A stretch of 64,000 nucleotides of DNA from CAXMST01 sp963712765 (GTDB taxonomy: Bacteria > Actinomycetota > Thermoleophilia > Solirubrobacterales > 70-9), in assembly GCA_963712765.1 (NCBI GenBank), contig CAVQIX010000001.1, positions 186,001-250,000 on the forward strand, read 5' to 3'. Under the pieces are notes generated by a model that saw only the letters and a list, made by a program, of their open reading frames with translations, was not told the DNA's origin and searched no databases. The position numbers and the translations under genes are program-made. Within the stretch, counting starts at the first letter, position 1; the number at the start of each line of letters is the position of its first letter. Positions 1 to 8,406 of the stretch are shown here, piece by piece.

Positions 1-991
1 CGCGGAGGATCGCCAACCCGTAGGGCTCCTCGAAGAGCGCTACCGCCAGGTCGAGCTCGCCGTCGCGATTGAAGTCGCCTGCCTCGTGGCCATTGGGCCC
101 GAGCTCTCCGGCGGAGGTCGAGATCGGGGCCTTGAGCTTCCCCTTGCCGTTGCCCAGGAACACCATCACCGTTCCGTCGTCGTAGTTGCCGGCCGCGACG
201 TCGCGCTTTCGGTCACCGTTGAAGTCACCGAGCGCCGGATCGAAGGAATCGCCACCGGGGGCCGTCCTCTGGATCGCCGACTTGAGGGTGCCGTTGCGCT
301 TCGTCAGCAAGACCGACGTCGTGCCGTCTCCGGCGGTGCTGACGACGTCGGGGCGCTTGTCGCCGTTCATCTTTCCGACCGCGATCCCATAGGACTCGGC
401 GCCGGCCGCGTAATCGACCCTGGACTTGAACTTGCCGTTCCCCTTGCCGAGCAGGACCGAGACGGCGTCGTCGCCGACGCTGTCGTAGTTGCCGACGACC
501 ATGTCCAGCTTCTTGTCCCGATTGAGATCGGTGAGCTCGACCAGCCAGCTCCCGGGCCCGCCGGGGAGAGTGCCGCCGTCCTTGAAGGTCCCCTTCTTGC
601 GCTGCAGGAAGATCGAGATCGTGCTGTCCTCGAAATTGGCGGCGACGATGTCCTTGCGCCGGTCACCGTTGATGTCGCCGACCGAGACCCCTTCCGGAGC
701 CGCCCCGGCCTCGAGCCGCACCTCGGGACCGAACTTTCCGTTCTTCTTGCCCGGGTAGACCGAGACGTGATCGTCATCGTTCTCCCCGTTGCCGGCAACC
801 AGGTCCTTCTTGCCGTCACCGTTGAGGTCGGTCAGCACGATCGCGTAGACCGAGCCACCGGAGTCGAGGGTGCCGGCGGACTTGAACGAGCCAAAGCCGA
901 AGGCCGCGCCCACGAGAACGAGACCCGTGATCGCCACGAGCATGACCCCTGCAGTGCTGTTGACCCGCCGCCCCCGCACGGGGGAGAGCAT
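1..991 (-). CDS. FG-GAP/VCBS repeat protein, 3' end outside window
   Basis: The minus-strand frame is open from an ATG at 991 to the window edge, so the C-terminus is missing. The start is followed by a basic stretch and a hydrophobic segment (about residues 13-34), which looks like a signal anchor. After it come at least six FG-GAP-type calcium-binding loops: DLNGDGKKDLVAG, DINGDRRKDIVAA, DLNRDKKLDMVVG, a KMNGDKRPD variant, DFNGDRKRDVAAG and DFNRDGELDLAVA. Such repeats fold as an integrin-like beta-propeller, so an exported or surface-attached protein is inferred. The ligand is unknown. The long plus-strand frame over the same bases is a GC-skew shadow. The gene lies 59 bases downstream of the next minus-strand gene, which is also secreted. 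Confidence 0.8.
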   Translation of the reverse strand, partial: MLSPVRGRRVNSTAGVMLVAITGLVLVGAAFGFGSFKSAGTLDSGGSVYAIVLTDLNGDGKKDLVAGNGENDDDHVSVYPGKKNGKFGPEVRLEAGAAPEGVSVGDINGDRRKDIVAANFEDSTISIFLQRKKGTFKDGGTLPGGPGSWLVELTDLNRDKKLDMVVGNYDSVGDDAVSVLLGKGNGKFKSRVDYAAGAESYGIAVGKMNGDKRPDVVSTAGDGTTSVLLTKRNGTLKSAIQRTAPGGDSFDPALGDFNGDRKRDVAAGNYDDGTVMVFLGNGKGKLKAPISTSAGELGPNGHEAGDFNRDGELDLAVALFEEPYGLAILR

Positions 992-1050
992 GGCATACGG
1001 GGCAAGGACTCGGGCGGGCGCAAGCCCTGAGCCGGGTAGCCGAAGGCCTC

Positions 1051-3186
1051 CTAGCGCTTCAACTTCACCGAGAGCTTCTGCGTTCTCTGGTTGCCGGCCC
1101 CGTCGGTCAGCTTCACCTTCAACTTCGCCTTTGCCTTCTTGCCCTTCTTCAGAGCCTTGGCGATCTTCTTCGCGTGCTTGGACTTCTTCGGCCTCAGCTT
1201 CAGCTTCTTCGACTTACCCGAGGACACGGACTTGGTCCGCGGCTTGAGCTTGTAGGACCGCTTGCCGACCTTGATCTTTCCGGTGGCCTTGGCTCTGAGA
1301 TCCTCGCCGGCCTTGACCTTGGCCTTGACGAAGATCTTCCTGCCCCTCTGCCTCTGCTTCTTCCTGGCGGAGGCCTTGCCGTCCACCCTCGTGTCGTCTC
1401 CACCGACGTCCGTGTCGACGTTGAACGAGCGCTGGGCCGGTGTCGCGTCGGCGTTGCCGGCCCCATTGACGGCCCGGACCGCAAAGGCGTGTGGGCCGTC
1501 GGCGAGGGCAGCGGTCGTGTCCGAGGCTCCGGGCCCCGAGCAGGCCTTGAAGACCGCGCCGTCGACCCTGCACTCGAAGCTCGAGCCGGCCTTGTCGGAT
1601 GAGAAGGTGAAAGTTGCCGTGTTGTCCTTGGTCGCGCCGCCTGGCCCCGAGTCGATGGATGTGTCAGGCAGACAGCTCGGATCTCCGAACGTCCCGATCG
1701 CGGTGCTCCAGGTCGTCGCCGAGGTCGCGGCGTAGTACTGATTCGTGTACCAGAAATCGCAATCGGTACTCGGATCTGCCGACATCGAGCTGGAGTCGCC
1801 CCAGCGGAGAGCCGAACTGGTTTGGGAGCCACCACCCGCGATCATTATCCGTTCAGCGCCGAGCGTCCCGGGAGGATCGCTCGCGGTGCGCGTCGCATAA
1901 CGGATACTCGGGAAGGCGGTGCTGCCGGAGGCCGAGTAGCCAAGCGCGATATCCCCGAGGCCGTTCATCGCGATGCTCCCGTTGAATCTATTCAGGCCAT
2001 CGTCGGGAGCGTAGGTCCCCTCCTGGAACAGTGTCCAGCCCGAGCCTGTGTTGCGCAGCTCGAACCAGCGGATCATGGCGCCCGGGGTCGCACTGCCTCC
2101 GCCGATGGTGAAGTTGCCAACGAGCGCAGCGTGGTCGCCGAAGTCGCGATAGGGGAAGCGCTGCATCGGGAATTCGCTGCGGGAATCGATCTTCTGAGCG
2201 GTTCCCAGCTGGGGAATGCAGTCGCGGTTGGAAACGCCGCAAACCGTGTAAAGGAACGACCCGATCGGGATGCTCCCGATCGTGCCGAAGGTGCTGTTGG
2301 CAGGCGCCTCGAAATCCGGATCGAGTCTGAACAGCTCGATCCGATCGGCGGCACCGCCGTGAAAAGAGCTGTCCTTGAACGTGTAGAAGAGCCCACCCCC
2401 GCTCGGCCCGGGAGGGCTCAACCCGTCAACGTCGGCCGGCAGCATGAAGTTGGTCACGCCCGAGAACTTGATCGGCGTCCCAGCGCTGCCGGCCAGCATG
2501 CTGACGCGGTCGAAGGCGTAGGCAGCGTCGCTGCTCTCGTGGGAGGAGACGTAGTAGCCGTTCGGCCAGGCACCGACGTTGAAGTTCTCGGGGAACTCAC
2601 CGACGTCGTACTGGGAGACGTAGTAGGCGCCAAGCGGGTCTGCCGTCTTTGAAACGGCGAAGCAGAGGTGGCTGGGAAAGGCGTACTGGCTCAGCACCCA
2701 TCGGTCGGCCATCGAGTCGTAGGTGACGTTGGGGCCGCCGACGTTCGAGGTGCAGGGGGCGGTGGGAAACAGCGTTCCAAGGTCGAACGCCGGCGCGAGT
2801 AGGTTGCCGCGCTTGTCATAGATCCCGATCTTGGTCGCGTTCACCGCCTGGACGTAGTGGTCGGGGCCGGCATCGCCGGCCGTGGAGGGGGGAACGCATC
2901 CGTCGCAGGCCAGCGGATTTCCAATGCCGGCGAAGACACGTCCGGGAGCGGGCGTTGCCAACGCAGTATCCGATGCGTCGCCGCGCCGTCGGACGGCGCC
3001 CGGAGAGGTCGATGCGCCCGAGTTGCCGAGCGTTCTGACGGGATCGCTCGAGCCGAGGAACTCGCCCTCGATTGCGGTCGGACCATCCACTCCCTGCTGC
3101 GAAGCACCCGCGACCTGGGTCCCACCGATCAGAAACCCAGCCAGCACCGCCGCCGTGATCGCGAGCCCACTACGCAAGAACCCCAA
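1051..3186 (-). CDS. Secreted propeller-like protein with Ig-like domain and Lys-rich tail
   Basis: This is a 711-residue exported protein. It starts at TTG 3186, preceded by a strong GGGAGG Shine-Dalgarno. Residues 1-28 form a signal peptide. The central part (about 90-505) holds repeated Trp/Tyr-rich strands such as DHYVQAVN, typical of secreted propeller-like proteins of unknown function. At about 506-595 a module with two Cys (SSFECRVDG, FKACSGP) resembles the Ig/chitobiase-like domains frequent in Actinobacteria. The last ~105 residues are roughly two-fifths Lys/Arg with alternating V-K-A-K patterns, possibly a polyanion- or cell-wall-binding tail. No catalytic motif was recognised. Confidence 0.75.
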   Translation of the reverse strand: MGFLRSGLAITAAVLAGFLIGGTQVAGASQQGVDGPTAIEGEFLGSSDPVRTLGNSGASTSPGAVRRRGDASDTALATPAPGRVFAGIGNPLACDGCVPPSTAGDAGPDHYVQAVNATKIGIYDKRGNLLAPAFDLGTLFPTAPCTSNVGGPNVTYDSMADRWVLSQYAFPSHLCFAVSKTADPLGAYYVSQYDVGEFPENFNVGAWPNGYYVSSHESSDAAYAFDRVSMLAGSAGTPIKFSGVTNFMLPADVDGLSPPGPSGGGLFYTFKDSSFHGGAADRIELFRLDPDFEAPANSTFGTIGSIPIGSFLYTVCGVSNRDCIPQLGTAQKIDSRSEFPMQRFPYRDFGDHAALVGNFTIGGGSATPGAMIRWFELRNTGSGWTLFQEGTYAPDDGLNRFNGSIAMNGLGDIALGYSASGSTAFPSIRYATRTASDPPGTLGAERIMIAGGGSQTSSALRWGDSSSMSADPSTDCDFWYTNQYYAATSATTWSTAIGTFGDPSCLPDTSIDSGPGGATKDNTATFTFSSDKAGSSFECRVDGAVFKACSGPGASDTTAALADGPHAFAVRAVNGAGNADATPAQRSFNVDTDVGGDDTRVDGKASARKKQRQRGRKIFVKAKVKAGEDLRAKATGKIKVGKRSYKLKPRTKSVSSGKSKKLKLRPKKSKHAKKIAKALKKGKKAKAKLKVKLTDGAGNQRTQKLSVKLKR

Positions 3187-3282
3187 AACGCCTCCCAGCG
3201 ACAGTACGGGCCCCCCATCTCGGTGATCATGTCACAGCCCGCAAGCGCAGCATCAACGCGCGGCCGCCGCGGAGGGCATATA

Positions 3283-3373
3283 CGGAGGGGGAGGGATTCG
3301 AACCCTCGATGGACGAGAAAACGCCCATAACGGTTTTCGAGACCGCCGCATTCAACCGCTCTGCCACCCCTCC
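3283..3373 (-). tRNA. tRNA-Ser (anticodon CGA)
   Basis: Read on the minus strand, the acceptor GGAGGGG pairs with CCCCTCC plus discriminator G. The anticodon loop is CTCGAAA, giving anticodon CGA. There is a long class II variable arm and a TTCGAATC T-loop. The length is 91 nt and no CCA is encoded. Confidence 0.95.
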
Positions 3374-3449
3374 AGGTGGCCCTTGGCCGGTCGTGAAGGG
3401 TAGATGACGGCACCGGGGCGCGCTGCGGGCGCGCCCTGCCGGGCGGGGC

Positions 3450-3911
3450 CTAGAGCTTGCCCTCGATCGCGTAGCGGAGGATGGCGACGACCTGCTCCGG
3501 CTCGCGGCAGGTTGCGAGCGCGGCGCGGTTGATCTCCTTGAGCGCGTGATCGTGGTCCTCTGGGTGGAGGGTGATCAAGGGCTTGCCGAGGGCGGCGGCC
3601 TGGCCGGCGTCGAAGGCCGCGTTCCATTGCTTGTACTTCTCGCCGAAGCGGACGACGACGATGTCGGCGTCGGCGAGCAGGGTCTGGGTGCGGACCGCGT
3701 TGACGCCGGCGCCGATGTGGTCGTGCCAGAACTTCTCGTCCTCGGGGCCGAGGATCTCGACGCCGCAGTCATCGCTGGCGCCGTGATCGGTCACCGGCCC
3801 GGTGAAGGAGACCGGCAGTCCCGCGTCGGCGCTGCCCCGCTCGATCCGGTCGCGCCAGTCGCTGTGGATCTCCCCCGCCAGGTACACGCGCCAGGTCTTC
3901 TCGCTGCTCAT
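3450..3911 (-). CDS. ytoQ: YtoQ family protein
   Basis: The 153-residue protein matches the YtoQ family in length and in its opening (MSSEKTWRVYLAGEIHSDWR), with a later LADADIVVVRFGEKYKQWNAAFDAG segment and GKPLITLHPED. These regions resemble the nucleotide-deoxyribosyltransferase fold, in which an Asp/Glu-rich edge holds a nucleoside, but the true substrate of YtoQ is not established. The ATG at 3911 is chosen because AAGGAG lies a suitable distance upstream, so this gene is leadered. It is divergent from the small membrane protein at 3975 and lies between the two serine tRNAs. Confidence 0.85.
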   Translation of the reverse strand: MSSEKTWRVYLAGEIHSDWRDRIERGSADAGLPVSFTGPVTDHGASDDCGVEILGPEDEKFWHDHIGAGVNAVRTQTLLADADIVVVRFGEKYKQWNAAFDAGQAAALGKPLITLHPEDHDHALKEINRAALATCREPEQVVAILRYAIEGKL

Positions 3912-3961
3912 CTCGTTCCCGCTCCTTCGGATCGCGTTGGTCGGCCGAGCCTAGCGACAGC

Positions 3962-3967
3962 GATAAT
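3962..3967 (+). promoter_or_regulatory. -10 element GATAAT, leaderless start
   Basis: GATAAT lies 7 bases before the ATG at 3975. That spacing puts the expected transcription start at or next to the start codon. Confidence 0.5.
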
Positions 3968-3974
3968 CGGAGTG

Positions 3975-4325
3975 ATGGATGGACACGACCGACTGGACCC
4001 TGGAATCGCCTGGCGAGCGGCCGCCTCCCAGCTCGCCCTGGTCGCGGCGATCTCGATCGTTCTGGCGATCGCGCTGCCGAAGTCGTTCTTCGAGGACTGG
4101 GGCTGGCTCAGCGGCCCCGCCGCCTGGGCGCTGTGCGCGCTCCTGACCGCGCGCCTGCTCGGCCTGCCGGTCGGGCTGACCCTGCTGGGGGCCGCGCTCG
4201 CCGGGCTGCCGAGCCTGCTCGCGGTGATCGCCGGGCTGCACTGGCTCGGCGCCCTGGTCGCGGTTGGGCTGTTCGCGATCTGGTGCGGTGCGATCGCGGC
4301 CCGCCGGAGCCCGCGACCGGCCTGA
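3975..4325 (+). CDS. Small four-helix membrane protein, unknown function
   Basis: The 116-residue product is almost entirely hydrophobic after a short polar N-terminus. About four membrane segments can be traced: QLALVAAISIVLAIALP, GPAAWALCALLTARLLGL, LTLLGAALAGLPSLLAVIAG and WLGALVAVGLFAIWCGAIA. The C-terminus is short and basic, as expected for a cytoplasmic tail. The frame stays open far upstream, but ATG 3975 is preferred because the sequence before it runs antisense to ytoQ and because a GATAAT hexamer lies 7 bases before it. The family was not recognised. It resembles the DUF2568-type small membrane proteins of Actinobacteria, but this is only an impression. Confidence 0.7.
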   Translation: MDGHDRLDPGIAWRAAASQLALVAAISIVLAIALPKSFFEDWGWLSGPAAWALCALLTARLLGLPVGLTLLGAALAGLPSLLAVIAGLHWLGALVAVGLFAIWCGAIAARRSPRPA

Positions 4326-4372
4326 TCCGCCCGCCGCGGCGCCGCTATCGTCCCGGCCCGGCAACCGCACCT

Positions 4373-4461
4373 GGAGAGGTGACCGAGTGGCTTAAGGTGC
4401 ACGATTGGAAATCGTGTGGGCGGTGAAAACTGCCTCGTGGGTTCGAATCCCACCCTCTCCG
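4373..4461 (+). tRNA. tRNA-Ser (anticodon GGA)
   Basis: Acceptor GGAGAGG pairs with CCTCTCC plus discriminator G. Anticodon loop TTGGAAA gives GGA. A long variable arm and the GTTCGAATC T-loop are present. It is 89 nt with no encoded CCA. It lies about 1 kb from the other serine tRNA and on the opposite strand. Confidence 0.95.
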
Positions 4462-4483
4462 TTCCGCGACGGCCTGCGGGACC

Positions 4484-5362
4484 TCAGCCGGTCGCGAGCA
4501 CCGTCTCGACGTTCTCGCGGTGGACCGGCTCGTAGGCGGCTAGGTAATTGAGGTCGTCGCTGTCGAGGTCGGTGTCGAGCAGGTCGCGAAGGCTGCTGCC
4601 GCGCAGGGCGGAGTCACCCCTCGTTCTCTGCAGCAGCCGGATGTAGCCCTCCGTCGCCCCAATCAGGCCGCTCGAGTAGCCGCCGCGCGCGATCACCCCG
4701 GGATCCCCGTGGTTCGGCAGGATGCGCTCCGGGTCGAGCTGCCGGAGCCGCTGGAGGTTGTCGAGATGCGTCTCGAGCGAGTCGGGCTCGTCGACGTAGG
4801 TGATCGGATCCTCCATCGTGTCCCCGCAGAGCAGCAGCCTGCGCGCGGGCCACCAGATGACCGTGGCGTCATCGCTGTGGATGTCGGTCTGGATCAGCTC
4901 GAGGTCCAGTCCCCCGATCCGCAGGGGAAGACGGTCGGCGAAGGTGCGGGTCGGCAGGATCAGGGGCCTGATGGCGGGCGGGCCCTCGAGCTCGCCGCTC
5001 TCGATCGGCGCGCGATGGCCGGCGAGGATCTCGGCGGTTCGCTCGGAGGCGATCACCTCGCAGTCCGCGAAGGCCTCGCTGCCGGCAACGTGGTCGAGAT
5101 GCCAGTGACTGAGCAGGACGGTGAACCGCTCGACGCCTGCGGCCCCGAGCGTCTCGCGGATGAAGCGGGCGCGATCGACCGAGACGTGGGTGTCGTAGAT
5201 CAGCGCCTCGGGTCCGGAAACCACCGCGTAGCTGGCGATCCCGAGCGAGAGGGCCCCGTCATCGACCCAGTTGCCGGCCTCCGCGAAACGGTGGCCCTCG
5301 AGTCGCCCCTCGTAGAAGGCGAAGACGCCTTCGGCCGGCCGGAGCACTCGGATCCGATGCAT
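4484..5362 (-). CDS. MBL-fold metallo-hydrolase
   Basis: The 292-residue protein has a metallo-beta-lactamase fold signature. LLSHWHLDHVAGS supplies HxHxDH for the two metals, LLLCGDTMED supplies the bridging Asp, and ILPNHGDPG the last His. The substrate cannot be told from sequence; candidates are thioesters, lactones or phosphodiesters. ATG 5362 is preferred over a longer in-frame extension because the extension runs antisense to the divergent histidine kinase gene, and because a TACGAT -10 hexamer lies 6 bases upstream of 5362. The C-terminal ~60 residues (after GYIRLLQRTRGD) are a family-specific extension. Confidence 0.8.
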   Translation of the reverse strand: MHRIRVLRPAEGVFAFYEGRLEGHRFAEAGNWVDDGALSLGIASYAVVSGPEALIYDTHVSVDRARFIRETLGAAGVERFTVLLSHWHLDHVAGSEAFADCEVIASERTAEILAGHRAPIESGELEGPPAIRPLILPTRTFADRLPLRIGGLDLELIQTDIHSDDATVIWWPARRLLLCGDTMEDPITYVDEPDSLETHLDNLQRLRQLDPERILPNHGDPGVIARGGYSSGLIGATEGYIRLLQRTRGDSALRGSSLRDLLDTDLDSDDLNYLAAYEPVHRENVETVLATG

Positions 5363-5368
5363 CGGTCC

Positions 5369-5374
5369 ATCGTA
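5369..5374 (-). promoter_or_regulatory. -10 element TACGAT for the MBL hydrolase
   Basis: On the minus strand TACGAT lies 6 bases before the ATG at 5362, consistent with a leaderless transcript. Confidence 0.5.
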
Positions 5375-5461
5375 TTCACGGCGTTCGAGCGTGCGCGGCG
5401 CAGGGAGATCAGCGGTTCCGGCGAAAGAACGGGCTAGGCCGCTGACGCGGGCGGTGCAGCG

Positions 5462-6337
5462 ATGATTGGAATGGACACACCAGGCGCGCTCAAGAGCGAG
5501 GAGGCGCGGAGACAGTTCCGCCGCTTCGGCGAGGGGAGGTTCAGCCGAACCGAGGAGGAGAGCCGCAACCTCCCCCCAGGTCCGGACTCGCAGCGGCTGG
5601 AGGCGGTCGGCCGGCTCGCCGCCGGCGTTGCCCACGACTTCAACAACCTGCTCCTGGTGATCCTGACCTGCTCGGAGGAGCTCGAGCAGGGAGTCGCTGA
5701 AACCGAACACCGCGAGCGCGCGATCGAGATCCGCTCCGCAGCGGAGCGCGGCGCCAGACTTACCCGTCAACTGCTCAAGTACGCCCGCGACGACGAGCAG
5801 GAACGCGTCCCCGTCGACGTAAACAGATCCGTGGTCGACACCACCCGGCTACTGCTGCGGACGCTGGGTGACCATGTCGCCCTCCGCAGCGAGCCCGCGG
5901 CCAGCCTGCCACGGGTCCTGCTCGGCGCCGGACAGCTCGAGCAGATACTGATCAACCTCGCAGCCAACGGTCGAGATGCGATGCCTGAAGGCGGGACGGT
6001 GACGATCCGCACCAGGCTGGCCGTCGTCGATCCCGGCGACGAGATCCTCGGGGTCGGCTGGCACCTGCTGCTGACGGTCTCCGACGAGGGCGTCGGCATG
6101 ACCCGCGAGGAGCTGACCCGCGCTCGAGAGCCCTTCTTCACCACGAAGAAGGCGGATGGGACCGGGCTCGGGTTGTCCACCGCCTTCGAGATCGCCCGCA
6201 ACGCCGGCGGCGACCTGCGGATCGAGAGCGCGCCGGGAAACGGGACAACCGTCTCGCTCTATCTGCCGGCGGTCGACGAGACCGGTGAGCCGCTGACGCT
6301 GCCGCGCCAGTCGGGCCACTCGGCCCGGGCCGAGTGA
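5462..6337 (+). CDS. Soluble sensor-less histidine kinase
   Basis: The 291-residue kinase consists almost only of catalytic parts. The H-box is LAAGVAHDFNNLL with phospho-acceptor His58. The HATPase domain shows the N-box ILINLAANGRDAM (about 163-174), the G1 box SDEGVGM (207-213), the F-box EPFFTTK and the G2 box GTGLGLS (233-239). HDFNNLL-type kinases normally carry PAS or receiver domains. Here only ~45 polar residues precede the dimerisation helix, and no membrane segment is present. No response regulator lies nearby, so it is an orphan whose signal and partner are unknown. An input from another sensor protein is possible. Confidence 0.85.
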   Translation: MIGMDTPGALKSEEARRQFRRFGEGRFSRTEEESRNLPPGPDSQRLEAVGRLAAGVAHDFNNLLLVILTCSEELEQGVAETEHRERAIEIRSAAERGARLTRQLLKYARDDEQERVPVDVNRSVVDTTRLLLRTLGDHVALRSEPAASLPRVLLGAGQLEQILINLAANGRDAMPEGGTVTIRTRLAVVDPGDEILGVGWHLLLTVSDEGVGMTREELTRAREPFFTTKKADGTGLGLSTAFEIARNAGGDLRIESAPGNGTTVSLYLPAVDETGEPLTLPRQSGHSARAE

Positions 6338-6349
6338 GCTCGGCCAGGC

Positions 6350-6817
6350 CTACCTCCGCGCCCCGAAGAAGTCCCGAAGCTGTTTGGCGGCCTCGCCGGC
6401 CAGCAGACCCCCCTGGACCAGCGGCCGGTGGTTGAGCCGCGGCTCCGCCAGAACGTTGAGAACCGAGCCCGCCGCGCCCGCCTTCGGATCCTCCGCCGCG
6501 TAGACGAGCCGCGGGATCCTGGCAAGGACGATCGCGCCCGCGCACATCGCGCAGGGCTCGAGCGTCACGTAGAGGGTGGTCTCCGGCAGGCGCCAGCCAC
6601 CGAGGCGTTCAGCGGCTTCCCGAATCGCCAGCAGCTCCGCGTGGGCGGTCGGGTCGGGACGGGCCTCCCGCTCGTTGGAAGCGGCCGCAATCACCTCACC
6701 CCCGCGCACGATCACGGCCCCGATCGGCACCTCGCCGGACTCGGCCGCGAGCGCAGCGCGCTCCAGCGCGAGGCGCATGAATCCGGTGTCCTCGCTGCTG
6801 AAGCTGGGAGCATTCAT
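6350..6817 (-). CDS. tadA: tRNA-specific adenosine deaminase TadA
   Basis: The 155-residue zinc deaminase converts A34 to inosine in tRNA-Arg(ACG), which allows wobble decoding. The zinc site is complete: PTAHAELLAI holds the His ligand and the proton-shuttling Glu, and TLEPCAMCAGAIV holds the two Cys ligands. Length and the C-terminal helix (AAKQLRDFFGARR) fit TadA rather than a free-nucleoside deaminase. The long in-frame upstream extension is antisense to the protease gene and is rejected. ATG 6817 has GATACT 7 bases upstream, so a leaderless start is likely. It converges with the histidine kinase, with a 12-base gap. Confidence 0.9.
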   Translation of the reverse strand: MNAPSFSSEDTGFMRLALERAALAAESGEVPIGAVIVRGGEVIAAASNEREARPDPTAHAELLAIREAAERLGGWRLPETTLYVTLEPCAMCAGAIVLARIPRLVYAAEDPKAGAAGSVLNVLAEPRLNHRPLVQGGLLAGEAAKQLRDFFGARR

Positions 6818-6889
6818 CTGGTGAAGTATCGGCAACGCGGGCCCGACCCGTGGCAACTTGCAGCCACCCCCGGTGTTGGTGGAAGAGAG

Positions 6890-8293
6890 ATGAAGCGCTT
6901 CATCGCCATTTCTGCTGCCTTGGTGGCGATCGTCTTTGCCGCGGCCGCGGGACCCGTGGCTGCCTCCGGCGGCGCGATCGAGACCGTGCGAGTCGGCGGC
7001 GGCCCGGTCGCCGACGGTGAGGTCGTCGCCCGATTCCGGGGCGAGTCGGGCGAGCGCGTGGTCGAGCTCCCCGAGGGAGTCGGCGTCAGTCAGGCGCTGG
7101 CCGAGCTCCGGGCCGATCCGGACGTCGCCTGGGTTGAACCGAACCCGATCGCTCGCGCATCCTGGATCCCGAAGGACCGCGGGCGCAGCGACGTCAGGGC
7201 CGGCTGGCAGCTCGATCAGTGGAACTTCCTCGCGCCCCCGCCAGCCGGTACGCCCTGCACGGCCGACGATCCGTGCGGCGTCAACGCGGTCCGCGCCTGG
7301 GACCTGCTGCGCAAGAAGGGTCACCGGGAGGGGAGGCGGAGGAGCGGCAAGCGGGGACCGATCGTCGCCGTGATCGACACCGGAGTCGCCTACCGGGACC
7401 GGGGCAAGAGATTCCGCCGCAGCCCCGAACTGGCGGCCGGAGCATTCGTCAAGCCGCGCAACTTCGGCGGCGGCAATCCGGAGATCGCGCTCGACCGCAA
7501 CGGGCACGGTACGCACGTGGCCTCGACGATCATCGAGCGCACCGGGAACCGCGGAGCGGTCACCGGACTCGGGGACGGACTCCGGGTGATGCCGGTCCGT
7601 GTCCTCGACGGCGACGGCTCCGGGCGCGCGAGCGACGTCGCTGCAGGTATCCGCTACGCGACGCGCAAGGGCGCCAAGGTCATCAACCTCAGCCTGGAGT
7701 TCGGCCGCTCCTTCGACAACTGCAGCGAGCTGCGGCTCGTCTGCAGCGCGATCCGCAAGGCCGAGAGGCAGGGTGTGCTGGTGGTCGCCGCCAACGGCAA
7801 CGGCGGGCTCGATAGTGCCCAGATGCCGGCCAAGGTCTCGTTCGGCGTCGCCTCCACGACGATCCGCGGCTGCATCTCCCGGTTCTCGTCGCGAGGCGCC
7901 GGCACCGACATCAGCGCCCCCGGCGGCGGGCCGGACCTCAACAAGGCCGGCTCGCACTGCGACGGCTCGGAGGCCGGGCCCGGGATCGTCCAGCTGACGC
8001 TGCAGCCGAGCGCGACCTTCAGCGGCCGCTACGACCGCTTCGGTTACCCCCGCTACGAGGGCACCTCGATGGCGGCCCCGCACGTGAGCGCCGCCGCGGC
8101 ACTCGTTCTCAGCAGCGGCGTCCTACGCCGGAAGCTGGGCCGCAACCCTGAAGCGAACGAGCTCGGACAGTGGCTGCGGTGCACGGCGCGGCCGCCGTTC
8201 GACCCCGCGACAGGGTCAATGTACGGCGCCGGGATCCTCGACCTGGCATCGGCCCTGCGACGGCGCTCGAGCTGCCCCGAGCTGGGCGTCTAG
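6890..8293 (+). CDS. Secreted subtilisin-family (S8) serine protease
   Basis: The 467-residue enzyme has a signal peptide (1-25), an I9-like propeptide (about 30-90, ending DPDVAWVEPNPIA) and an S8 catalytic domain. The triad is visible: Asp163 in VAVIDTGVAYRD, His206 in NGHGTHVAS and Ser393 in GTSMAAPHVSAAA. Asn302 in AANGNGG is the oxyanion residue. Cys pairs (123/129, 278/285, 328/357) suggest disulphides, as expected outside the cell. A basic insertion (RKKGHREGRRRSGKR) precedes the Asp motif. ATG 6890 follows GGAAGAGAG. The upstream part of the frame is antisense to tadA and is rejected. Confidence 0.92.
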   Translation: MKRFIAISAALVAIVFAAAAGPVAASGGAIETVRVGGGPVADGEVVARFRGESGERVVELPEGVGVSQALAELRADPDVAWVEPNPIARASWIPKDRGRSDVRAGWQLDQWNFLAPPPAGTPCTADDPCGVNAVRAWDLLRKKGHREGRRRSGKRGPIVAVIDTGVAYRDRGKRFRRSPELAAGAFVKPRNFGGGNPEIALDRNGHGTHVASTIIERTGNRGAVTGLGDGLRVMPVRVLDGDGSGRASDVAAGIRYATRKGAKVINLSLEFGRSFDNCSELRLVCSAIRKAERQGVLVVAANGNGGLDSAQMPAKVSFGVASTTIRGCISRFSSRGAGTDISAPGGGPDLNKAGSHCDGSEAGPGIVQLTLQPSATFSGRYDRFGYPRYEGTSMAAPHVSAAAALVLSSGVLRRKLGRNPEANELGQWLRCTARPPFDPATGSMYGAGILDLASALRRRSSCPELGV

Positions 8294-8316
8294 CCGGACG
8301 GTTTCAGCGGGCGGAT

Positions 8317-8400
8317 TCAGATCTTGGTCGCGCCGATCACGATCGACGCGATCAGGCAGACGATCAGGATCACCATTGCGACTATCCAGGAGCGAGGCAT
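8317..8400 (-). CDS. Candidate 27-residue single-pass membrane peptide
   Basis: A short frame starts with ATG 8400 and ends at TGA 8317. It encodes MPRSW followed by about twenty Ile/Val/Leu/Ala residues and a polar GATKI end. This is one membrane helix with a positive N-terminus. Support comes from a TAGCAT -10 hexamer 6 bases before the ATG, arranged back-to-back with a promoter for the divergent MBL gene. The peptide resembles small toxin-like or regulatory membrane peptides, but no family was recognised and coding cannot be proven at this length. Confidence 0.45.
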   Translation of the reverse strand: MPRSWIVAMVILIVCLIASIVIGATKI

Positions 8401-8406
8401 GACCGG

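Noticed and set aside
86..1030. 314-residue plus-strand frame at the left edge
   Set aside because: The minus strand in this region reads as regular FG-GAP repeats up to the window edge; the plus frame is their shadow.
3271..4470. Integrated element bounded by the two serine tRNAs
   Set aside because: The genes between them are ordinary, no integrase or duplicated tRNA end is present, and the tRNAs have different anticodons and orientation.
5363..5770. N-terminal extension of the MBL protein (136 extra residues)
   Set aside because: It runs antisense into the divergent histidine kinase coding region; ATG 5362 has its own -10 hexamer.
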